DNA from: Symbiodinium natans
Taxonomy: Eukaryota; Sar; Dinophyceae; Suessiales; Symbiodiniaceae
Assembly (NCBI GenBank): GCA_905221605.1
Contig: CAJNDS010002443.1
Span: 260,001-324,000, forward strand
DNA length: 64,000 nt
Reading direction: 5' to 3'
Below the pieces are notes generated by a model. It saw only the letters and a list, made by a program, of their open reading frames with translations, had not been told where the DNA came from and made no database searches. Of this stretch, positions 1-11,925 are shown piece after piece. Numbering within the stretch: the first letter of the stretch is position 1; every line of letters starts with the position of its first letter. The translations under genes were made by a program, and so were the position numbers.

Positions 1-23
1 TCCGTTCGTGTGCTAGCCTTGGG

Positions 24-432
24 ATAGCAGATTCTTGATCTCGACTGAGAAGAGCTAGTGTACGCACTCGTGAACCACGTAGGGGTTTACGACAGTGTGT
101 GCTAGCTCGATCCTTCGGAGTAGGCAAAAAAAAGGAGGTGCTTTTAGAGGCCTGATGGCTCAGACCAAGGCTAGCACCACACGGACGGACTCTTTTCTCA
201 GGAGGTGGACTGATCCCACATCGTAGCTCGGAGGCCGATCCACCTTTGGTAGATCGGACCCCCCAGAATGGGTTGGGTGGGCACTTTGAAATTGCCCCAC
301 TCAAGAACATAGGCCCAATTTCAGAGGTAGCTCGATTTCTGAGCTTCATCTTTGCTTGGCTTCTTAGCTGATCCCGGAGCCTCAAATAGCAGATTGACAG
401 TCCTTGATCTCGACCGAGAAGAGCTAGTGTAC
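24..432 (+). repeat. Direct repeat pair flanking the left edge of the AT-rich island
   Basis: A 40-base segment at 24-63 (starting atagcagatt and ending gagctagtgtac) recurs at 386-432 with an 8-base insertion and one substitution. The second copy ends exactly where base composition turns AT-rich at 433. The stretch between the copies is GC-balanced and shows no gene. The pair could be a duplicated host segment or an element end. No third copy is visible at the right edge of the island. Confidence 0.6.
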
Positions 433-1650
433 ATTTCAAAAAATATAAAACAACATAAGACAAACTCATCAGATAATCCTGTAGTAAATTCATCTGAAGT
501 TCTGGTGTATCGTCAACAATATCGACTATATGCTGAACTTGAAAAAACAATTGGAAGCAAGAGAGGCAAAAGAAAAACATGGCGTTTAAACGGAGATTAT
601 TAGAGGGTCAAATGAAAGCACATTACGAAAGCGAAATGACAAGATTAAAGGGGGAAATGCGTAATCCAAGAATACCCGAGACTTCTCTGGAACATCTTAA
701 ACAACGGTATGCTACATTAAGCGAATTAAGTGAGCCAATTTTTTTCTCAATTTACTTATGTGCAAGAATGGTAGTTAAAAAAGCTGGAATACAATTTCAC
801 AGAAGATCTAGATACGAAGGTGTGTTGGAACTGGTCAACGACAACGAAGATGCATTAAAACCTTTTCCAAATAGAGATGCTGTATTTTCGAAACAAAGCA
901 ATCAAGGAACTCGTTGTGATGGCGAAGATCATTTGGATAATTTGAAAGTCCAAGAAAAACAAATTGCTGAAAGAATTGTTAGGGATCACATGTTACGAGA
1001 AATATGCGCATGATAACAATCTAACACATAGAGCATTGTTCCAAATCAATGAAACATTAGGAAACATAGCAGCGGCGCAACAAAGCAACCAACAACCAAT
1101 TTATCAAGCGCATCAACAACAGTTAGAAAGAGAAAAGGAAAGAGGATCAGGAACTCTCAAAACTTCAGGAAGCGGTGTGTTAAGTTCAGGAAGCGGAGCG
1201 TTAGGAGTATTGGGCCATGGCGCGTTTGCTGCACTTTCACAAGCATTACAAACATTAAGTGATACATTTATGAGAAGAATAAATCCACCATCAAGACCAC
1301 GACTAGATTTTACAGGAGATCCTAGAGCGGGACAATTTACAACATAGGATCCAATTCCAACCAAACATGCAATAGTTCCAACCTTCAATCGTTGTACAAC
1401 CCCATCAACCTAATGTACGAGCACCTCAACAACCTTTGCCGATAGCATCTTCAAGTCAACCCACAATAACAGAAATACAAACTCCAACAACACAGTGTCC
1501 AGCAGAACCGAGAACAAAAGCAAGACCCAGACCATGACCGAAAACATCTGCTCCACCGCCACAATTTAATTTTCAAGAAGGAGGGGCGTCGGGATTAAGT
1601 GGAGGAGCGCCGCCACTGCAAGAAGAAAATCAAGGAATCAGAAATTGAAT
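433..1650 (+). pseudogene. AT-rich, intronless broken ORF chain of unknown origin
   Basis: Base composition shifts abruptly to AT-rich. Overlapping open stretches at 352-603, 579-1013 and 964-1347 continue in changing frames to about 1650, as if one or two reading frames had been broken by small indels. The 579-1013 stretch is charged and helix-prone (for example SLEHLKQRYATLSE). The next is Gln-rich, then Gly/Ser-rich (SGSGVLSSGSGALG), and the tail is Pro/Gln-rich. There is no dinoflagellate-style intron structure, and codon use is unlike the rest of the window. I do not recognise the family. The low-complexity tail would suit a structural or linker region of a mobile or virus-like element, but that is only a guess. 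Confidence 0.4.
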
Positions 1651-1689
1651 GGGACAAGTAGATGAACAAAGTATAGAAAACAACAAGTT

Positions 1690-2065
1690 TTAAACACTTA
1701 AATAAAAAATGAAAAAATATAAAAATAAATAAATCAAATGTATATATATATATATATGTACATATACATATAAATTTACAAAACACACAATGATCTTGTC
1801 ACGAAAAGTGTCACAAACAATATTGTAAAATTTGTAAGTGAAAAATGTCAAAAATATTGTAAAGTTTATGACAAAGTTATGGTAAAATTTGCAAAAATTT
1901 GGTGCAATAGTTGTTCTTGCAAAATGTGCAAAAGAAGTATTGTAAAACATATCACAAAATTTATGATAAACTTTCTGCAAATTTATGAATTTTGGATTGT
2001 TGGACTGCTGAAAAAGTGGCCTAAAAGTTACAAAACAAAAAACGGTCCAGCAGATATAATCCAAA
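1690..2065. other. AT-rich non-coding tail of the island
   Basis: This stretch is strongly A/T-biased. It has a (TA)n run at about 1740-1757 and many short copies of a motif like aaatttgtaa/tgtaaa on both strands. ORFs here are by-products of the composition. Composition returns to GC-balanced at about 2065. Confidence 0.6.
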
Positions 2066-2073
2066 GACGGCGC

Positions 2074-2290
2074 TCACTGTATGAGCTCCACAGGGATTGT
2101 ATCCCGGCCCGGAGCCTGTCGTTTTGTGAGAGCGCGAAGTACTACGTCAAGTTCTTCCATTGTGAAGGCTTGACTGTAGCGTCAGGGAGGCTGCCCAGGG
2201 AAGGTGTGGAAGGATATGGCTCGGGGGATAGTCCATTCCAGACTGGTTGGCCAGATAGTCTACTAAGGTGTCTGCACGTTGCTTGCGTGG
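2074..2290 (-). pseudogene. Non-LTR retrotransposon RT fragment (N-terminal part)
   Basis: Read on the minus strand, 2166-2074 gives FTMEELDVVLRAL followed by KRQAPGRDTIPVEL. This matches the start of LINE-type reverse transcriptases, where a helix leads into K-x-x-APGxDxIPxEL. A stop (TGA at 2076-2074) follows directly, so the fragment is dead. Sequence out to about 2290 on the same strand (for example DYLANQSGMDYPPS) may be the preceding region. It is probably a relic of the same family as the plus-strand fragment at 2919-3320, in inverted orientation. Confidence 0.6.
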
Positions 2291-2918
2291 GACAAGCTTG
2301 CCCTCAAGGCTAGTCAGGTTCGGAGAAGGGCAAGTATCCTTGCGTAAAGAGAATTACAGTCATCCTGCAGATGCTGTAGAACAAACTGCTTCTTATCTCT
2401 GTGAGCATCTCTTTAATGACTGCATTTGCGCTTAACCTACACCTTGGTGAGACTCCGGTGAGATCTGTCTCTTTTGGAAAGCAGTGATGCACAAATTCAA
2501 GGCTTTCTTCAGCTGGAGTGAGATAGAACGCAGAATGGTTCATCTCTTGGACAGTGCCGCTGACGATGGTTTCAAAACTGGAGTCCACGATGGTCCACGG
2601 CTCACAGCAGTTCCACCCCCCCCCCACCCCTCAGTTAGGGTCAGGCTCGCCCCAACTCATTTTGCTCACCGCCAACCGCTCATTCATTTTTTCCCTCAGG
2701 GTACACGCGACATTTTCCAATTTCCCATGAATTTTTCATCAATTGTGACATTCAACCCTCACACATTTTCCTGCAAAAATCATTACTTTTTTAGAATTCT
2801 ACAAGTTTTAAAAAGTCAACTTTTCAATCAGTACAAATAATCAACTATATTCTCTTTCTGGTTAGCTTCACCCTGAGGTTGTTATGCTCGTGAACAAATA
2901 CCAGAAGAACACTAAGCT

Positions 2919-3320
2919 GCCTATCGCCCAATCTCTCTCTCATTATTGCGATATAAGAGTTGTGCCGCCCTGATTCAACAGAGACTCTCCCACCACTTCG
3001 AGCATAGAATGCGTAAGGCTCAATTTGGGTTTCGCGCCCACAGATCTATTGCTCAACTACATCATAATGATATCACGGAGTTTATTTCGACTGGTAATCC
3101 ATGCGTGTCCCTTTCCCCCTGGCGGAAAGCAATGGAATCCCCATGCCAAAATCCCATTTTTGTTGTAACAGAACACTCCTCCGATGTCCCACCAAACTCG
3201 GGGGTTACATCAAGGATACACCTTCTCTTTCCACATTTATTCAGTTTTGCCCTGACACATCTCTTGACATCGAAATATGTTGCCTCCTCTGGTCTACTTT
3301 TAGGTGTATTTGTCGATTAG
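2919..3320 (+). pseudogene. Non-LTR retrotransposon RT fragment (palm and fingers motifs)
   Basis: One frame is open from 2919. It begins AYRPISLSLL, the YRPISLL block of LINE reverse transcriptases. It continues with an RL...HHFEHRM helix, then AQFGFRAHRS (the QxGFRxGRST block) and further on LLFPHLFSFALTHLL (the GCPLSPxLF block, with the GCP lost). The catalytic Asp-containing blocks are not visible: the region after HNDI is scrambled, so the copy is inactive. The order of blocks is correct for an R2/L1-like polymerase. It lies about 750 bases from the inverted N-terminal fragment. Confidence 0.65.
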
Positions 3321-3999
3321 GCTACCCACTACTGGATCTCGAACATGACACCAGAGGCCCCAATAGAGTCGGGATGCCTAAGCCGCACTGGGCAGAGCCT
3401 CCTTTTGCATGGACATCTGGTGTGCGAAAATCTGCGTGTGTGCAGTCGGATATACAACAATCCTCGCAAGCCGCAAAACCTACAAGCGGCTTTGAACGTT
3501 CGGTGCTGACGGGACCTTTTCGTGGACCCAGCGCTTGCGCAAAAGCGTCAAGCAACCCTGTTTGCGCAGCATTTGGACAAGCGTAGTTGTGACCTTCGAC
3601 AGTGTACATCACGTACGACAGGGCAAGGAAACCTGTTGTGACCATCTCGTAGACAAATGGAGAATTGCGTGTCACGTAAAAGTTTTGCAGCGCATAAGTT
3701 TTCGATGTCCCATCACCTGAGCTCTGTACCTGAAAGTGCCCTCACTGTTAGGTTGCTTTTTAAGAATTTAGGTGTTTGCATGGACCAAAGCCAGTGGTAG
3801 ACATGGAGATCGAGAGCGATGCAACGAGTGCTTCCCCGGAGCGCCTCGATCAGCTACTCGGCGGATGTTTCGCAGTTTCGCCCTGGGTGGACGATGACGA
3901 TGATGGGTGAGGGCACAGATCTCTAGGAGTCAGATGAGGCCGTTGCAGGTGAACAAGCTACCCACATCACAGGCACACTGGGACATATTTGGATGTTAG
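3321..3999. other. No recognisable gene
   Basis: Short ORFs overlap on both strands and none shows a motif I recognise. Part may be eroded 3' sequence of the retroelement. A GACGATGACGATGATG run at about 3891-3906 is low complexity. Confidence 0.4.
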
Positions 4000-5249
4000 C
4001 ATGCTGTTTCCTTTACGAAGCATCAACAACACCTTCAAGCAAGCCACACGACACGAATCGGATGCTGCTTTGTGCCAAGGCTCAGGCAAGAGGGAGGCGG
4101 TGAGTCTTCGCCTGTTCGCAGCACCTGCGACAGCGACGGATCTCCGAAGGACGCCAGCACAGAGTCACACCGACAGAGTAAGGGCGGCGGCATGTGTGTT
4201 AGTTTGCTATGTGAGTACGCTCGGTCCCCAGGAAGCAGACAAGGTCCCACCAAGACGCTTTTCTGAAACCTTCAAATTCCCACGCTGGGCCCTGCAAGCA
4301 CGTTATGGTTCTAGGGTTTTCAGGCCTAAACTCTAGCGGCACTCACAGGCCCTACGAGCACGAAGGGAGGGGACATGCGACAAGCTTTGAGGGCCCTCTG
4401 CGACAGACTTCTAGGGGACATGTGTTTACTTCTGCAGAGCTCTGAAAGTCAAAACGTTAGGAAAAACCATATGATGTTTTTGCGCTTCTATAGAACTTTG
4501 ACGCAGGCGGTTTCACTATACAGAGATGTTTATCCCTTGTGTGCTGGTAACGTAATCGTGGCTCCATAGGGTGTGCAAGCGCAAAAACATCCTGTGTTTT
4601 TCCTACCGTTTGCGCTTTCAGAACACTGAAGAAGTAAAAACATGTCCCTCAAACTCAAACGTTTGTCGTATGTTTCCTCCCTTCGTGCTAGGGCTTGGTG
4701 AGGGCCCCAAAAGTTTGTCACATGTCCCTTCGTGCAGTGCAGGCTTTGGAACCGTTTTGATTAAAATGCAGGCGGGCTATAGGGCCACGATTACGCTACC
4801 AGCGCAGGCTTTTGGGCGCAGAACACAGCCCTGAAAACGAGATTCTCGGTGGTCATCAGGGAGCAGAAGGGCTGCTAGTTGCTTACGACGTCACCTTACG
4901 AGCGCGAAGGGAGGGGACATACGACAAATTTCAAATTTTTGTAGGGCCCTCACCAAGCCCTACGAGCACAAAGGGAGGGGACATACGTGTTCTGAGTTCT
5001 GAAATTGCGGTCCCCAAAACTTGGGTGCTGTTTGCGTACGCTCGGTCCCCACAAGCGGGGTCACGTAAGCTCGGTCCCCAGCAAGCAGGATGCTAGTTGA
5101 GCACGCTCGGTCCCCAAAACTTGGGTGCTGTTTGCGTACGTTCGGGCCAGCGACCAAATAGCTCGCGCCCCAACCTTGTCGAAGAGCAAACAGAGTTGGG
5201 TAGATAATGGGCGCGGACCTGTGCGGACCCCGGTTTGTTTTTTTCTTTT

Positions 5250-5510
5250 GGCAATCAAAGACACAAACGCCGACCATGGAAAAAAACATCAAGAAAGCGT
5301 GCGCGGATTGGTTTCCGGGCATTTGGGAAATACAAAGGTTTACAAAGAAGCAAAAACCGTCATGCCTCGGAGCTTCGCGTGGCAAACTTCTCCATGCAAG
5401 TTGGCCATTGTGTGGGCGAGAGAGGGAGCTCTGGCGCGAGCTATTTGGTCATCAAGGCGCAGATGGGGTGCTAGTTGCTTACGTTGAAACCCAAAACCTG
5501 CGCTTGTAAC
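5250..5510. repeat. Duplicated 260-bp module, copy 1 (copy 2 at 8550-8815)
   Basis: The segment containing gcaaagacacaa..ccgaccatg, ggtttccgggcatttggg and caaaaaccgtcatgcctcgg recurs at 8550-8815 with scattered substitutions and small indels. The module is longer and better conserved than the satellite around it. On the minus strand both copies keep an open frame reading PREAPRHDGFCFFVNLC then ISQMPGNQ. That could be chance or a remnant of coding sequence. I do not recognise it. Confidence 0.7.
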
Positions 5511-8500
5511 GCAATCGTGGCTCTGTGCGGGTTATGCGGGTTGTGAATATGCCCCTGCGACCTTTAAAACACGTTCCCTGGAAGAGGTGGTTTAAGTACA
5601 TTGAGATGTTTATCCCGGTGCTGGTAACGTTATCGTGGCTCCACAAGGGTTGAGAACATGCCCCTGCCCCTACGACCAGCCTTGAAACTTGTGTGTTAAC
5701 GTGTTAAAACACCATGGATGTTTCGCGTGCGACCAAATGGCTTGCGCCATGGCGTGAGCTATTTGGTCATCAGGGCGCAGATGGAGCGCTAGTCGCTTCC
5801 GATGTCACCCTACGATCGCGAAGGGACGGGACGTGACGTGCGACGAGGGCCCTCACCAAACCGGAGGGACGTACGACAAACCTCTAAGGGATATGTTTTT
5901 ACTTCTACAGTGTTCTGAATCCCAAAACTTGGGTGCTGTTTGAGTACGCTCGGCCCCCAAAAAGCAGATTGCTAGTTGAGCATGCTCGGTCCCCACAACT
6001 TGGGTGCTATTGGAGTAAGCTCGGTCCCCAAAAAGCAGGGATGCTAGTTGAACACGCTCGGTCCCCAAAAACTTGGGTGCAATTTAAGTACGCTGGCTCC
6101 CCTAAAGCAGGATGCTAGCTAAATGCGCTCAGTATTTTCGCACGCACAAGGACCAACCAAGACGCCTTTCTGAAACCTTGGCCCTTCAAGCACGTTATGG
6201 TTCTAGGGCTTTCAGGCCTAACCTCTAGAGGCCCTCACCCTATGAGCACGAAGGGAAAAGACATGCGACAAATTTCTAGGGCCCTCACCGAAGGACATGC
6301 GACAAACCTTTAAGGGATATGTTCTTACTTCTACTGTGTTCTGAAAGTGAGAACGTTAGGAACAGCATAGGATGTTTTTTGCGTTTGTATAGAAACTTTT
6401 CGTAGGGCAAGCAGGGTTTTGCCTCAACTCATCTTGCACGGCGAAAAGGTTTCACAGCCCCTCCTCCCCAAAAAAGAGGTGGTTTGAGTAAGTATTGATG
6501 TTTATCCCTTGTGTGTTGGTAACGTAGTCGCGGCTCCATAGGGTGCACAAGCGCAAAAAACGTCCAATGCGTTTCCTAACGTTTGCACTTCAAAGGTTTG
6601 TCGTATGTCCCGTCCGTTGGTGCTAGGGTTTGACGAGGGGCCTAGAAGTTTCTCGCATGTCCCTTCATGCTCGCAGGGTGACTGCCCTAGAGTCCCTAGA
6701 GGTTAATATAGTCGATTTAAAGTGCAGGCAGGTTATGGGGCCGCGATGAGGTTACCAGCACGCGCTTTCGGACTTGGGTTATCGGGCCACGCTTACGCTA
6801 CCAGCACAGGTTTTTGGGCGCAGAACACTAGCCTGAAATTGTGTTCTAACGTGATAAAGCACCATATCGCGAGCTATTCGGTCATCAGGGCGCAGAAGGG
6901 GTGCTAGTTGCTTCCGACGTCACCCGACGAGCGCGAAGGGAGGGGACATACGACAAATTTCGACCAAATCCTACGAGCACAGAGGACAGAGGGAGGGGAC
7001 ATAACTACGACAAACCTCGAAAGGATTTTTTCCTACACTGAAAGTGCGGTCCCCAAAACTTGGGTGCTTGGTCCCCAAAAAGCAGGATGGTAGTTGAAAG
7101 CGCTCGGTTCCCGAAACCCTTTTCTATTGGAGCAGGCCAGACCCCTGAAGAGCAGGTCCCTGAAGAGCAGGATGCTAGTTGGACACTCTCGGTCCCAAGA
7201 CTTGAGTGCTATTTGAGTAAGCTCGGTCCCCAAAGAGCAGGATGCTGGTTGAACACGCTCGCTCCCCAAAACTTGGGTGCTATTTGAGTACGCTCGGTCC
7301 CCAAAAGCAGGATGCTAGTTGAACACGCTCGGTCCCCAAGACTTGGGTGCTAGTTGAGTACGCTGGCCCCCCTAAAGCCGGATGCTATCTGAACACGTTC
7401 GGTCCCCAAAACTTGGGTGCTACTTGAGTACACTCGGTCCCCAAAAGCAGGATGCTAGTTGAACGCGCTCAGTCCTTTCGCACATACAAGGACCAACCAA
7501 GACGCCTCTCTGAAACCTTCAAACCTCACAGGGCCCTCGCCCACGAGAACATCCATGGTTTTTAACACGTTAAGACACATTTTCAGAGTTAGTGTTCAGC
7601 GGCCAGAAGCCTGTGCTGGCAGCGTAATCGTGGCCCTAAAGCCTGCCTGCGTTTTGCCCTCGAGCACGAAGGGACATGCGAGAAACTTTCAGGGCCCTCG
7701 CCAAACCCTAGCATGACAAACTTCTAAGGGAGATGTTTTTACTTCTACAGTGTTCTGAGAGTGCAAACGTTTGGAAAAACATAATATTTTTGCGCTTGTA
7801 CACCCTATGGGGGCTGTGAAACCATTTCGCAGGGCAAGATGGGTTGGGTAAAAACGCTGCTTGCTCCGCGAAAGAAAGTTTCTAATGCAAGCGCAAAAAC
7901 CTCCTAGCACTTGCACTTCCAGAACACTGTAGAAGTAAAAACATATCCCTTAGAGGTTTGTCGTATGTCCCCTCCCTTCGTGCTCGTAAGGCTTGGTGAT
8001 GGTCCTAGAAGTTTGTCAGATGTCCCCTCCCTTCGTGTCCCCCGCGACCAAGCAGCTCGCGGCATGGCGCGAGCTATTTGGTCACCAGGGTGCAAAAGGG
8101 GTGCTAGTTGCTGACGACGTTGCCCTTCGAGCGCGAAGGGAGGGAACAGACGACAAACTTGTAGGGCTCTCACCAAACCCTACGAGCACAACGGGAGGGG
8201 AGACACGACAAACCTCCAAGGGATGCATTTTTACTTCCACAGTGTTTTGAAAATGCGGTCCCCAAAACTTGGGTGCTATTTGACTACGCTCGGTCCCGCA
8301 AAGCAAAATCCTAGTTGAACGCGCTCGGTCCCCAAAGCTTGGGTGCTATTGGAGCAAGCTCGGTCCCCAAAAAGCAGGATGCTAGTTGAACACGGTCGGT
8401 CCCCAAAACTTGGGTTTTGTTTGAGTACGCTCGGTCCCCAAAAGCAGGATGCTAGTTGAACACGCTCGGTCCCCAAGACTTGAGTGCTATTTGAGTACGC

Positions 8501-8549
8501 TCAAATAGCTCGGGCCAGCGACCAATTAGCTCGCGCCTGGGGTAACACC

Positions 8550-8815
8550 CGGGTTGTTTGGCAAGCAAAGACACAAGCCCCGACCATGAAAAACATCGAG
8601 AAAGTGTGCGCGTGTTGGTTTCCGGGCATTTGGGAAATGCAAAGGTTTACAAAGAAGCAAAAACCGTCATGCCTCGGAGCTTCACGTGGCAAACCTCCTG
8701 GCAAGTTGGCCATCGTATGGGGGAAGCTCCGGCGCGAGCTATTTGGTCATCGGGGCCCAAATGGGGTGCCAGTTGCTTACGATGAAACCCAAAAACCTGA
8801 GCTGTCAACATAATC
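8550..8815. repeat. Duplicated 260-bp module, copy 2
   Basis: Second copy of the module at 5250-5510, about 3.3 kb downstream and in the same orientation. The minus-strand open frame is again intact here (8501-8713). Confidence 0.7.
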
Positions 8816-9929
8816 GTGGCTCTACAAGGGTTGTGACTATGCCCCTGCGACCAGCAAAACGCGTTCCCAAAAAGAGGTGGTTTAAGTACTTTGAAATGTT
8901 TAGTTATCTTTGTGTTGGTAACGCGATCGTGGCTCCATAAGGGTTGTAAGTATTGTAAACACCATGGATGTTTTCCCCTGCGACAAAAATAGCTCGCGAC
9001 GTGGCACGAGCTATGTGGACATCAGGGCGCAGGTTGGTTGCTAGTTGCTGACGATGTCATCCTATATACGAGCGCGACTGGAGGGCACGTGCGACCTCAC
9101 CAAACCCTACGAGCACAAAGGGAGGCGACATACGATAAACCTCTGAGGGATCTGTTTCTATTCTACAGTGTTCTGAATCCCATCCGTCCTCAAAATTTGG
9201 GTGCTATTGGAGAAAGCTCGGTCCCAAAACGCAGGATGTGAGTTGAATACGCTCGGTCCCCAAACCTTGGATGCTGTTTGAGTACGCTCCATCCCCTAAA
9301 AAGCAGGATGCTAGTTGAACACGCTCGTTCCATAAAACTTAGGATGCTAGTTGAACACGCTCAGTCTTTTCGCACACACAAGGACCAGCCAAGACACCTC
9401 TCTGAAGCCTTCAAACCTCGCACGCTGGGCACTTCAAGCACGTTATGGTTTTAGGACTTTCAGGCCTACCTCGAGGGTCCTCACCCTACGAGCACGAAGG
9501 GAGGTGACATACGGGATATATTTTTACTTCTACAGTTTTCTGAAAATGCAAACGTTCAGAAAAGCACAGGATGTTTTTGTGCTTGTCCCTGCCAAGAAAT
9601 GCCTCAATCATGTCTATGCTTTTGGGTTCTGACCCATGGTGCTGCATGACTCATCTCTTCAGGGGCCGGCACTGAAGTTTAGGGCAACCCGAAACGCCTG
9701 TCAAGTTTTATGTCGCATTGTTGTTTCACGCGTTAACCCTTTGTCTACAAATTACTGTATGGGGTCTTCGCCGGCATACTTTTACAGGATCAAAACTTGC
9801 TGTTCGGAGAAACTGATTCTTCTGACGCAAACCACGTGCAGCGGCAGGGAGAAGAGATAGAGGCAGGTTTGTTCGGACATGAAAATATACAGTTCCGACC
9901 TGCAGGACAGTGTGTTTCTTGTCTGCTGC

Positions 9930-10050
9930 TACGCACGCATGCACGCGCCCGCACGCACGCGTGCCCGAACGCCCGCCCGCTTGCCCGCATGCCCGCACGC
10001 CCGCGCGCACGCCTGCAAGCCCACACGCCCGCGCGCCCGCGCGCCCAATG
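9930..10050. repeat. GC-rich alternating purine-pyrimidine tract
   Basis: Imperfect tandem copies of gcccgc/gcacgc fill about 120 bases, with long alternating purine-pyrimidine runs (gcgcgc, acgcacgcgt). Such sequence can adopt Z-DNA, so this may be a structural feature. Flanks 9600-9930 and 10050-10930 contain no supported gene. Confidence 0.6.
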
Positions 10051-10937
10051 GAGCTTATGCGACACTAAGCGGCGGCTGGAGGTCATAGTGAAATCCCCGA
10101 ACTTCGAAGGTGTGCGGCAGGTGGTCTGCCACAGGTGTGGCATTTCATGGCCTCCGTTGCCTTGACTCTTGTTTGCCAGGTTGACAAATGCCAAGGGGGC
10201 CCAGCGCGCCAAAGGCCGGGTGCTCTGTGTTGAATATCCCCCTTTTGGGTTTTACAATAATAACAGGGAGTTCTCAGTGCGGAGCATCCGAGGGGCGTGG
10301 GTTTGGGGGCCTTCGTAATTCCAGAATGGGACGGAGTTAGGCCGACTGGCAGGTGGAAGCGCAGCTGCAGCAGGCCCGATCTAGTGTCAGACTTGCCCCG
10401 ACGTGTGGGATCGCGTGGGGTCCATAGAACCGGGCTCCCCGCAAGAGGTCTAGTGTGGGATGGAAGTTGTGTTGAGTGTTGAGGCGCAAGTCACGAAAGC
10501 TGCTGCCTTTGAAGAGGGTGGAAAGACTCTGGCCCAGGAACCGACTTGCCAACACTTCAAAATAGTCGCTCGCTTCACCGAGCGATGTCTAAGATCAAAA
10601 GGAAAAGGTATGCCTGGGGAAAGGTATGCCTGGACATGAACCGGAGCCACAAAGGAATTATGATGTAGCTGTCGCGCTCAGGTGGAAAGTGGCCGGGATA
10701 TCCACAAGAGTGTCTTCGCTGAGAGCATCTGCATGCTTGTGTCACCTGCAGGCTTCCAAGTTCAAGCAAGAGGATCTCAATAGCTCCCCAAATGCACATA
10801 CTGTATGACTTTCGCAACCACCCCCACGCACCGAGTGTTGACTTCCAACACCAACCCAGCTTTACGTACCGAGTGTTGAATAAAAACACGCCAAATGCAA
10901 GACTTGCCCTGACGTCCGTCCGCCGCCGCCACCAGCA

Positions 10938-11265
10938 ATGCCAAGTTGTCTTAAGAAAGCCACGCGCCTTCATAGGAGTACATCGGTTTCGGCAGACGCC
11001 CCCATGAGGCAGAAAAGGCTTTTAGAATCCAGGTTTCGATGGGTTTTAGGGTCAAGGGGCAGGAAGCTGCAGATGCAGAGATTTGGTCCGTGGAGGGGTG
11101 AGGACAAGGTCCGCGTTTCGAGCTTTTTGAGCCAAGTCATCGCGTAGCCTCACCCATGTTCTCCCTCAGGGAGGCGTCTGGCCGCTGTAACTTCTGCAGC
11201 CCAGCCAGCCGAAACCGATGTGTTTCTGTAAAGGCGTGTGGCTGTTTTAAAGACGAGTTGCCTTT
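10938..11265. repeat. Imperfect inverted repeat
   Basis: The sequence at about 10955-11005 (gccacgcgccttcataggag..acatcggtttcggc) recurs in reverse complement at about 11208-11250. Read outward, both arms encode nearly the same peptide: KKATRLHRSTSVSA on the plus strand and KTATRLYRNTSVSA on the minus strand. This looks like two copies of a small dispersed element, or an inverted duplication of an exon-like piece. No larger gene is evident from 10050 to 11600. Confidence 0.6.
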
Positions 11266-11609
11266 CAGCGCAGCGCCGCACGAGTCTGTGCACGAGCATC
11301 ATGCACGCAGTTGTGGGTGTTTCGGAGGGATCTGTGTGGCCTGTGGAGGGATGATGAGCATGATCCGGTCTCCACGCGTGTTTTGCGATACTGTACACAC
11401 ATGCAACAGTGCATGCATTGGCGTGTGTGATCCTTGAAGTATGCGATTACAGAAGCAATTCCGGGTGGTGCAGTGCTGGTGCTTGCAGACATAAAAAGGG
11501 TTTACAGAGATGTCGACTTTGTTTGCTGCAGGTAAGCTCGTTGTTCTGCCATCTGGGCTTCAGGGGTACCTAGTCCGGGGCCGTGGGGCCGGTGAAATCA
11601 GATGTGACC

Positions 11610-11925
11610 ACCGCGCCAACGCTAACGCCAACGCCAACGCCAGCGCCAGCGCCAGCGCCAGCGCCAGCGCCAGCGCCAGCGCCAGCGCCAGCGCCAGCGC
11701 CAGCGCCAGCGCTTGCGCCGACGCCAAACGCCAGCACCAATGCCAACGCCAGCACCAACACCAGCACCAGCGCCAGCACCGTCACCACCATCACCACCAT
11801 CACCACCATCACCACCATCACCACCATCACCACCATCACTGCCATCTCCACCATCACCGCCATCACCACCATCACCACCATCACCACCGTCACCGCCAGC
11901 ATCGCCAGCAGCATCGTGCTGTAGC
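11610..11925. repeat. Compound hexanucleotide microsatellite
   Basis: A run of about 15 copies of CCAGCG (11630-11710, with CCAACG variants before it) grades through CCAGCACCAACA variants. It then becomes about 16 copies of a CACCAT-type unit (11777-11895). Because both units are six bases long, all frames stay open and make artefactual ORFs of 100-258 codons on both strands. I do not annotate these as genes. Confidence 0.9.

Larger units (their letters stand above)
4000..9600. repeat. Complex repeat field with a 70-bp A/B dimer satellite
   Basis: Two 35-base half-units alternate. Both begin gctcggtccccaaaa. One continues cttgggtgctatttgagtac and the other gcaggatgctagttgaacac. Clusters lie at about 5020-5150, 5930-6120, 7050-7465, 8255-8505 and 9190-9370. 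Between them recur larger blocks: one with gggccctcaccaaaccctacgag and gggaggggacatacgacaaa, one with gctggtaacgtaatcgtggctcc, and one with gggcgcagaaggggtgctagttgct. Block spacing is irregular, so this is a nested, partly shuffled array rather than a simple tandem. All ORFs here are repeat-derived. Function, if any, is unknown. Confidence 0.85.
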
